From Candidatus Brocadiaceae bacterium (GTDB lineage: Bacteria > Planctomycetota > Brocadiia > Brocadiales > Brocadiaceae), in the NCBI GenBank assembly GCA_024653795.1, contig JANLHY010000628.1, positions 1 through 7,380 of the forward strand: a stretch of DNA of 7,380 bases, in the 5' to 3' direction. Shown piece by piece: positions 1 to 4,357 of this stretch (positions are counted from its first letter, which is position 1; every line of letters begins with the position of its first letter). The translations under genes were made by a program, and so were the position numbers. The notes below the pieces were generated by a model. The model worked only from the letters and a program-made list of their open reading frames with translations. It was not told the DNA's origin and did not search any database.

Positions 1-602
1 TCCTGGATTAATTCCAGTTGTTTGGGCGGTAATATCTTTGAAAAACACCGTAAGGTATCTTCCTCTGTCGTTGCAAAATCATTTCGAGTGTAAACAATAA
101 GTTTCGGTTTTTTGCACGGCGCGAGAAAATCCAGATTGTATTTACCAAAAGGCATGGAAATGGAGGCAAACGCAGCTATCATTTCGCTTTCCACGCCTGC
201 CCGCATACCAACAAGAGCGCCAAATGAATAGCCGGCAATATAAATACGGCTGCCGATATGCTGCTCAGCGAGAAAATGAAGGGCGGCTCGTGTGTCATAA
301 ACGGCGTCCATATAGTTTTCACCGCTCAAGGAAGCTTCCCAGTACAGGAATTTTTCCGCAGTATCCTTTTGATAGCTCTCGCTGTTTCCCACTCCACGAT
401 AATTAAACCGAAGTGCTGCAAATCCCATTTGTGCCGAGATATGAGCAAGGTTCCCAATGACGTTATTATCCATATCGCCGCCCAGGTTGGGATGCGGATT
501 ACAGAGTAAGATTGCGGAAAACGGTTTAACATCTTCATTATAGGTTAAAACGCCTTCTAATCTCAGCTTATCTGAATAAAAATGTACGTATTCCTCAATC
601 AT
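1..602 (-). CDS. Alpha/beta-fold hydrolase, COG2945-like (3' end outside window)
   Basis: This is a probable cytoplasmic serine hydrolase of the alpha/beta superfamily; its substrate is unknown. The 200 residues in view begin MIEEYVHFYSDKLRLEGVL. They contain the N-terminal NPHP segment (35-38) followed by GGDMDN, the LRFNYRGVGNSE strand-turn typical of the COG2945 group (64-75), and the nucleophile elbow GYSFG with Ser126. TRND ends in Asp175, a candidate acid residue. The catalytic His should lie beyond the left edge. Family members are usually a little over 200 residues, so only a short tail is missing. The ATG at 602 overlaps the end of the upstream cytochrome c frame by 8 bases (ATGATTGA, 595-602). 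There is no good Shine-Dalgarno sequence, which suggests translational coupling. I see no reason from sequence why a hydrolase belongs with a cytochrome bc operon. The fold is well supported; the function is not. Confidence 0.85.
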   Translation of the reverse strand, partial: MIEEYVHFYSDKLRLEGVLTYNEDVKPFSAILLCNPHPNLGGDMDNNVIGNLAHISAQMGFAALRFNYRGVGNSESYQKDTAEKFLYWEASLSGENYMDAVYDTRAALHFLAEQHIGSRIYIAGYSFGALVGMRAGVESEMIAAFASISMPFGKYNLDFLAPCKKPKLIVYTRNDFATTEEDTLRCFSKILPPKQLELIQ

Positions 603-930
603 GATCCATGGACTTCAAGAGCATTTGCGATAAACGGAAATTGTGCATGCCATAGGACTGAACTAGTCTTAAAGGGTTTTGTATATTTAAGGTATTTGTA
701 TTGTTTTTATAAAGTTGTTTCGTTTTACTATCCAGCGCATCCTTCCATGCATCGTATAACAACCCGTAATCGGGATTGTGACATTCTATACAATACTTTC
801 GCACGGCTTTAAAAGAAGCCCCATCTAATGCCAGCTTATGACAATCTGTACAGGAAACAGATTTAGACATCCAATCAGGCATTTTGGTAACTATATTTTG
901 AATACTCCCATTAATATATTCCTTTGCCAC
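595..930 (-). CDS. Di-heme c-type cytochrome segment, probably the displaced C-terminal domain of the subunit IV protein
   Basis: The segment has 111 residues if read from the GTG at 930. It carries two c-type heme attachment sites, CTDCH (27-31) and CIECH (47-51). Around them are features seen in multiheme cytochromes: CHNPDYGLLYDAW after the second site and a late GMHN motif (His96), a candidate distal ligand. The frame is open back to a TAA at 967-969. There is no signal peptide, no convincing ribosome binding site and no ATG. A c-type heme is attached only after export, so this segment makes little sense as an independent protein. The subunit IV gene ends inside it (40-base overlap, -1 frame), which suggests the two were once one fused cytochrome b/c polypeptide. 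They may now be split by a frameshift, or joined by recoding or a sequencing error. Electron transfer from the quinol-oxidising membrane part is the inferred role. Confidence 0.7.
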   Translation of the reverse strand: MAKEYINGSIQNIVTKMPDWMSKSVSCTDCHKLALDGASFKAVRKYCIECHNPDYGLLYDAWKDALDSKTKQLYKNNTNTLNIQNPLRLVQSYGMHNFRLSQMLLKSMDHD

Positions 931-1298
931 AGATTGGGGCGTTCTTTGATATACCCAACGTGACTGTTATTGGAGACTTGTTCTTTGTTGGGAGATAACA
1001 AATTATATTTTTTACCGCTTACCAGAAAGGGCCACGAAATAAACAATAATGCACATAAAACCAAGAGAGAAATAAATAAGGTCTTGTTTTGAATAAGTTT
1101 GTCCAGATTATAAATCGGCAATAAGAACCATGGTATGTGATCGGGCTTATTGATTAATTTAACCGGCAACGGGATTAAGATGACAGCGATTAATTCAACG
1201 ATAATTAAAAAGCAAGAGACTATGATATGCCTGAATATCTCATTTGGGAAAAATGGCTCAAGCATCTCTGGCGTTTTGCCCTTTGTGTAGTCTTTCAT
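891..1298 (-). CDS. Cytochrome b C-terminal / subunit IV-like membrane protein
   Basis: This 135-residue protein resembles the C-terminal half of cytochrome b (petD-like subunit IV). It begins with KTPEMLEPFFPNEIFR, a pattern like the entry to helix E. Helix one is about residues 24-46. Next comes a p-side loop with PDHIPWFLLPIYNL, then helix two at about 73-95. The quinol-site PEWY motif aligns with IPWF here, so the Glu is absent. Related xPWY variants exist in non-canonical cytochrome bc proteins, so this may be a family trait. Canonical subunit IV has three helices; helix G is not evident. The last 30 or so residues look like out-of-frame sequence. The ATG at 1298 lies directly against a repeat unit, and an in-frame TAA sits immediately upstream, so no longer start is possible. 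GAGG is 15 bases away, too far for a good ribosome site. It should pair with the cytochrome b at 2060-2623. Confidence 0.72.
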   Translation of the reverse strand: MKDYTKGKTPEMLEPFFPNEIFRHIIVSCFLIIVELIAVILIPLPVKLINKPDHIPWFLLPIYNLDKLIQNKTLFISLLVLCALLFISWPFLVSGKKYNLLSPNKEQVSNNSHVGYIKERPNLWQRNILMGVFKI

Positions 1299-1476
1299 TT
1301 ACAAACAGGTTACCCTCATGGGGCTTCATCTTATTGGTAATTTTACTTCTACAAACAGATCGCCCCTAGCGGGGCTGTATTGTTTTTTTTGCTTCTACAA
1401 CTATAAACAGACCATTCCTTTTGGGCGTATCGGTTTATTATCTTTTATCTACAAACAGACCATCCATACTGAGGCT
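1299..1476 (+). repeat. REP-like palindromic repeats, left cluster (four direct copies)
   Basis: Four units follow each other every 46-54 bases: about 1299-1326, 1347-1377, 1393-1426 and 1448-1476. Each unit has the head CTACAAACAG, then two or three bases, then a small GC hairpin, for example GCCCC-TAGC-GGGGC at 1362-1375. AT-rich filler separates the units. The first copy has lost the leading C and touches the subunit IV start codon. The third has an expanded head (CTACAACTATAAACAG) and the fourth has a decayed stem. The head and stem are conserved while whole units vary by point changes, as expected of a dispersed REP family mobilised by an external transposase. Transcripts of the cytochrome operon would carry these hairpins. 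Confidence 0.85.
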
Positions 1477-1500
1477 GTCATGTTGCCGCTGTCAGACTCT

Positions 1501-1577
1501 GGCTCCATTGGAGCCAACTGTTTGTAGCATTGAATGCGAATAATGTAGTTAGCTCCATAGGAGCGGCCTGTTTATTC
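1501..1577 (-). repeat. REP-like repeats in inverted orientation (two copies)
   Basis: Two further units of the same family read on the minus strand. At 1501-1527 the stem is GGCTCC-ATT-GGAGCC followed by AACTGTTTGTAG on the plus strand. At 1551-1577 the sequence is AGCTCCATAGGAGCGGCCTG and then TTTATTCT. The head of the second copy overlaps the stop codon of the transposase remnant (TAA at 1572-1574), so this repeat probably marks the right end of that former element. Confidence 0.8.
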
Positions 1578-1661
1578 TATCCATTCAAACAAATATTTCT
1601 CATCATATTTAACTTCATATTTCTTCAGAAATTCAATGTATTCTTCCTTGAAAGCATATTT
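1572..1661 (-). pseudogene. Remnant of an IS200 / REP-associated (Y1) transposase, C-terminal tail only
   Basis: The minus strand encodes KYAFKEEYIEFLKKYEVKYD and then EKYLFEWIE before TAA at 1572-1574. This resembles the C-terminal tail of Y1 (HUH) transposases related to IS200 and the REP-associated tyrosine transposases, where a segment of the form F-x-E-E-[YF]-x-x-[FL]-L-K-K-x-x-[IV]-x-Y-D-x-[KR]-Y is common. I recognise this from memory of the family, not from a search. Only about 29 residues remain. Upstream in frame the coding sequence stops abruptly at a repeat half-unit (1662-1682), and there is a TAA shortly beyond. The HUH and Tyr catalytic motifs are absent, so the fragment is dead. 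Its position between palindromic repeats suggests the repeats are, or were, substrates of this transposase type. Confidence 0.6.
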
Positions 1662-1870
1662 CAGGTCGCTCCTACGGAGTTTTCTTTAATATTTGAATTT
1701 TAATTCTACAAACAGGTCGCCACTCTGTGGCTTATCGGCTTATTGTCATTCATCTAATTCTACAAACAGACCGCCCCTAATGGGGTTATTCTTATTAATC
1801 CTTCGGATTTCTACAAACAGATCACCCTCGTGGAGCTTCGTTTTATTGATAATTTTATTTCTACATGCAG
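1662..1870 (+). repeat. REP-like palindromic repeats, right cluster
   Basis: The cluster opens with a headless half-unit CAGGTCGCTCCTACGGAG (1662-1679). Full units follow at about 1704-1733 (stem GCCAC-TCT-GTGGC), 1758-1787 (stem CCCC-TAAT-GGGG) and 1808-1837. The last unit is degenerate, with only CTACATGCAG left (1861-1870). The spacing is again about 50 bases. The unit at 1813-1865, including its AT-rich spacer, matches the first unit of the left cluster (1301-1353) at 45 of 53 positions, and all eight differences are transitions. The array therefore grew partly by duplication of unit plus spacer. Confidence 0.85.
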
Positions 1871-1880
1871 AAGCATTTCC

Positions 1881-2054
1881 CATTAATGTAAACATTCGGT
1901 AAACACGTCTTACACAGGTCATTCCCGCATGTTTTTAGCGGGAATCCAGGCGTATGCTAATGAGAGGTGGATTCCCGATAAAAGCATTCGGGAATGACAA
2001 ACCCGTCCACTTTAGGCAGTGCATAACGTCTTTACCGAATGTTTACCCATTAAT
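1881..2054. repeat. MITE-like nested inverted repeat just after the cytochrome b stop codon
   Basis: The outer arms are TAAACATTCGGTAAACACG (1889-1907) and its reverse complement at 2027-2045, matching at 18 of 19 positions. ATTAATG (1882-1888) and CATTAAT (2048-2054) extend the pairing. Inside is a second inverted pair, GTCATTCCCG (1918-1927) and CGGGAATGAC (1989-1998). Each half also folds on itself: ATTCCCGC with GCGGGAAT (1921-1945) and ATTCCCGA with TCGGGAAT (1971-1995). There is no coding capacity. The structure fits a non-autonomous mobile element about 160-170 bases long, or a large cruciform. It ends 5 bases from the cytochrome b stop and might also stop or attenuate transcription towards subunit IV. 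Confidence 0.8.
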
Positions 2055-2059
2055 AACTG

Positions 2060-2623
2060 TTACAATGGCTCATAAATTCCTGTTTTTCTAACCATAAAGA
2101 AATGCATGCCCATAAATAGCGCCATGACCACCGGAATACCTGCCAGATGAATTGCATACAGGAATGTTAAATTCATGGTGGAATTGTCACTACTATTGTG
2201 AGGAGATAACAAACTTCCTGTGTAATACATGAGTAAAGTCAAGATGAGCAAACATGACCCTGATATCCAATGCAACTCTCGTGGATGTCTATAAATCCCT
2301 TTAAAGAGGATACGGAGCATTACCATACCAATCATAATGTGTGGTCCTACGGCATGGATACGTTGGATAAGCCATCCGTAAGGGACACTATGACTCATAT
2401 ATTGAATACTGGCTAATACTTCCCTTGCGCTCGGAATGAAATAAAACATGAGGAATATCCCTGTGCCTAATTGGATCATAAATGCAAGAAGTGATAGTCC
2501 TCCCATGCACCCAAACCAGCCCAAACCTTTGGGAATTAACTTTTTGGTGACGTTACTTTCTATGAGTTCCCTTAAAAAGTTCCTGTTTTCAGTATCGCTA
2601 ATAATTACTTCCTGTTTTTCCAT
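2060..2623 (-). CDS. b6-type cytochrome b, N-terminal four-helix subunit with altered heme and quinone sites
   Basis: This 187-residue membrane protein is homologous to cytochrome b6, the quinol-oxidising core of b6f/bc complexes. GWFGCMGGLSLLAFMIQLGTG (from residue 35) aligns with the b6 segment bearing the Cys that covalently holds the extra heme c(n); here that is Cys39. Helix B follows at GWLIQRIH (His90), then KGIYRHPRELHW. Helix D has His159 and His174, spaced 15 as in b6. The expected second helix-B ligand, at His90+14, is Arg104 (codon CGT). The stretch between TG (135-136) and LTFLYAIH is about 28 residues shorter than in b6 and lacks the PWD region and most of the cd loop. The ATG at 2623 has AGGA 9 bases upstream. 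No Rieske gene is visible. An active quinone oxidoreductase with altered hemes, or a decaying paralogue, are both possible. Confidence 0.88.
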   Translation of the reverse strand: MEKQEVIISDTENRNFLRELIESNVTKKLIPKGLGWFGCMGGLSLLAFMIQLGTGIFLMFYFIPSAREVLASIQYMSHSVPYGWLIQRIHAVGPHIMIGMVMLRILFKGIYRHPRELHWISGSCLLILTLLMYYTGSLLSPHNSSDNSTMNLTFLYAIHLAGIPVVMALFMGMHFFMVRKTGIYEPL

Positions 2624-2654
2624 CAGAAAATCCTAACCCGAACGAGTCGGAACG

Positions 2655-2735
2655 TGTAGCGCGGGTGGTTTATCCCCCGCCTGTTGCCGACCACACCTGT
2701 CCTCGACTACGATCGGGGAAGGGATCGGCGCTACA
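2655..2735. repeat. Short inverted-repeat element between aminotransferase and cytochrome b
   Basis: TGTAGCGC (2655-2662) is mirrored by GCGCTACA (2728-2735), bounding about 80 GC-rich bases in an otherwise AT-rich intergenic stretch. The interior contains GCGGGTGG / CCCCCGCC and GATCGGGGAAGGGATCGG patches that allow further imperfect pairing. It starts 8 bases after the aminotransferase stop codon, so it could act as a processing or termination structure, although no T-run follows. The terminal inversions suggest a small dispersed element; other genomic copies cannot be checked here. Confidence 0.55.
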
Positions 2736-2743
2736 TTTCTTTG

Positions 2744-4030
2744 CTAAAAATGTAAAAATATTTTATCCAATGTCTCTACGACCCGATCTATGTCATCACG
2801 AGTAATTACCAAAGGGGGCTGGAATGTAAGTACGTTGCGTGATACGCCTGTTTTTCCTGCCAGGATCCCCCGATCTTTTAATTCTTCGAGGATATAATCT
2901 ATTTCTTCTGCTGCGGGGATTTTATCCTTTTTGACTAATTCGACACCCAACATAAGCCCTTTCCCTCGCACATCCCCCAGAAGCCCATGACTTTGCTGCA
3001 ATATTTTTAATTTGTCTTTGAAGTAATTACCAAGGTCTTTCGCCCTCTGTACGAGTTGATATTTTTCAATAACATCAATCGTTGCCAATGCTGCCGCAGC
3101 CGATACTGGATTGCCCCCGGTTGTAGAAGCGCCGGGGCGCGTGTAAGACGAGGCAATTCTATCATTTGTTATAAAGGCGCCTATGGGAGTGCCATTGGCC
3201 AGGGACTTGGCCATGGTCATAATATCTGGCTCGACGTCCCAATGCTCAATGGCAAACATCTCCCCCGTCCGTCCAAATCCCGTCTGCACTTCGTCAGTTA
3301 TTAAGAGCACATTGTATTTATCAAGGATTTCGCGAACTACCTTAAAATATCCTGGCGGCGGCGCAATAATACCCCCATTGCCCTGGATAGGCTCAATAAT
3401 AAAGGCAGCAAAATCACCATTTTTAATAATATCCTCGATACACTTCGCACACCGCAGATCACAAAGCGGATAGGTAAGCCCAAATGCACATCGGTAACAG
3501 TATGCTCCAGGGATATGAACGATATCACTCAGAGGGTTAGGGTCTGTTCGCCACATCGAAAGACCGGTAAGATTCATGGTAAGTTTTGTACGCCCATGAA
3601 GTCCCTCATGAACAGCGACAAACTTCTGTTTTTTTGTATATAATTGTGCAAGGAGTGCGGCGCCTTCGTTTGCCTCGGATCCGCTGGCACAAAAGAAGGA
3701 CCGTTTGAGAGGCCATGGGGTAATCTGCGAAAGCTTTTCTGCAAGGTCTACAATAGGCTGCGTTAGATAAATAGTAGTGGTATGCTGAAGAGTTCTCATC
3801 TGTTCACATATCTTTTCCACAATCTCTGGATTACAATGCCCCGCATTCATTACCGATACCCCGCCATAAAAATCCAGATACTGTTTGCCTGTGTGGTCGT
3901 ACAGGTACTGCATTTCACCTTTGACGATCTGCATCGGCTTTTTATAAAAGTGGTAGACACACGGAATAAGGTATTCCTGTTTCTTTTGAAGGACGGCCTC
4001 TGGTCCAATGTAATTCTTTATATTATTCAT
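2744..4030 (-). CDS. Class-III PLP-dependent aminotransferase, AGXT2-like
   Basis: The enzyme probably transfers an amino group from an omega-amino acid or alanine to a keto acid (glyoxylate or 2-oxoglutarate) in the cytoplasm; the exact substrate is not readable. From the ATG at 4030 it has 428 residues, normal for the family. Landmarks, numbered from this ATG, are MNAGHCNPEIV, the cofactor phosphate loop ASGSEANEGA (115-124), ITDEVQTGFGRTG with the PLP-ring Asp246, and TMAKSLANG with Lys275 as Schiff-base lysine. TTGGNPVSAAAAL follows. A Cys-rich insert AYCYRCAFGLTYPLCDLRCA, ending with one further Cys, lies before IEPIQGNGG; a related CYRC segment is usual in bacterial AGXT2-like proteins. 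The frame stays open to a TTG at 4072, but that extension lies in a dispersed repeat, so I prefer ATG 4030. No strong ribosome site is visible. Confidence 0.9.
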   Translation of the reverse strand: MNNIKNYIGPEAVLQKKQEYLIPCVYHFYKKPMQIVKGEMQYLYDHTGKQYLDFYGGVSVMNAGHCNPEIVEKICEQMRTLQHTTTIYLTQPIVDLAEKLSQITPWPLKRSFFCASGSEANEGAALLAQLYTKKQKFVAVHEGLHGRTKLTMNLTGLSMWRTDPNPLSDIVHIPGAYCYRCAFGLTYPLCDLRCAKCIEDIIKNGDFAAFIIEPIQGNGGIIAPPPGYFKVVREILDKYNVLLITDEVQTGFGRTGEMFAIEHWDVEPDIMTMAKSLANGTPIGAFITNDRIASSYTRPGASTTGGNPVSAAAALATIDVIEKYQLVQRAKDLGNYFKDKLKILQQSHGLLGDVRGKGLMLGVELVKKDKIPAAEEIDYILEELKDRGILAGKTGVSRNVLTFQPPLVITRDDIDRVVETLDKIFLHF

Positions 4031-4051
4031 CGATAAATATAAATCCACATA

Positions 4052-4111
4052 TCCCCGTTTACACGAGGACAAGTTTTATAATGGCACAAATTATTCCCCT
4101 CTTGGGAGGGG
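4052..4111. repeat. Composite repeat: TCCCCGTTT-ACGAGGAC leader plus GC hairpin
   Basis: TCCCCGTTTACACGAGGACA (4052-4071) continues into AGTTT. About 20 bases later a perfect hairpin follows, CCCCTC-TTGG-GAGGGG (4096-4111), trailed by TTAGGGGTG. A second copy of the leader, also followed by a GC-rich palindrome, lies at 6171-6262. Here the element sits in the 5' region of the aminotransferase gene and would be transcribed if the promoter is further upstream. Confidence 0.65.
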
Positions 4112-4357
4112 TTAGGGGTGTGTTTGTTGCGGGTAAATGCTTTGTCCCTGCTCTATTGCAAAGAATGTATCAGATATTTCTTTCAAAAAACTAAACTGTT
4201 ACGAATTTGTTTTGGAATTAGATATTTGAATTTCGAATTTGTCAAAAAAACGATAGTATTATTATTCAGCACCGAATAGTTCTTTTGGTTGCGGTGACGC
4301 CGCGTCAGGAATGTGCTTTTATTCGTGTTGATTTAATGTCAATTCGTGGGATGATTA
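4112..4357. other. Intergenic stretch between leuA and the aminotransferase
   Basis: This AT-rich interval shows no convincing coding frame on either strand and no RNA gene I can recognise. It includes a self-similar patch near 4201-4240 (GAATTTG and ATTTCGAATTTG) and two weak hairpins. The aminotransferase promoter should lie here or in the neighbouring repeat, but I could not pick out a clear -35/-10 pair. Confidence 0.5.
4244..4278 (-). terminator. Possible weak terminator after leuA
   Basis: On the minus strand a five-pair stem TATTC/GAATA (4278-4274 with 4267-4263) is followed about 12 bases later by seven T residues (4250-4244). The stem is AT-rich and the T-run is distant, so this is a weak candidate. 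A second small palindrome, TGACG-CCG-CGTCA (4295-4307), lies closer to leuA but has no T-run. Confidence 0.25.

Noticed and set aside
326..538. 70-residue minus-strand frame
   Set aside because: It is a shadow of the alpha/beta hydrolase gene, whose GxSxG and NPHP motifs lie in the other frame.
1299..1870. CRISPR array
   Set aside because: The units have a regular spacing of about 50 bases, but they occur in both orientations, vary in the stem, and have spacers that resemble each other. No cas gene is visible. The structure fits REP-like elements.
1318..1902. Two plus-strand reading frames (1318-1527 and 1693-1902)
   Set aside because: Both are translations of the repeat units themselves (recurring 'STNRSP' peptides) and have no ribosome sites.
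4031..4072. TTG start extending the aminotransferase by 14 residues
   Set aside because: The extension is encoded by the dispersed TCCCCGTTT..ACGAGGAC repeat and is not family-like; ATG 4030 gives a normal N-terminus.
4295..4307. TGACG-CCG-CGTCA palindrome as the leuA terminator
   Set aside because: The stem is short and no T-run follows on the minus strand.
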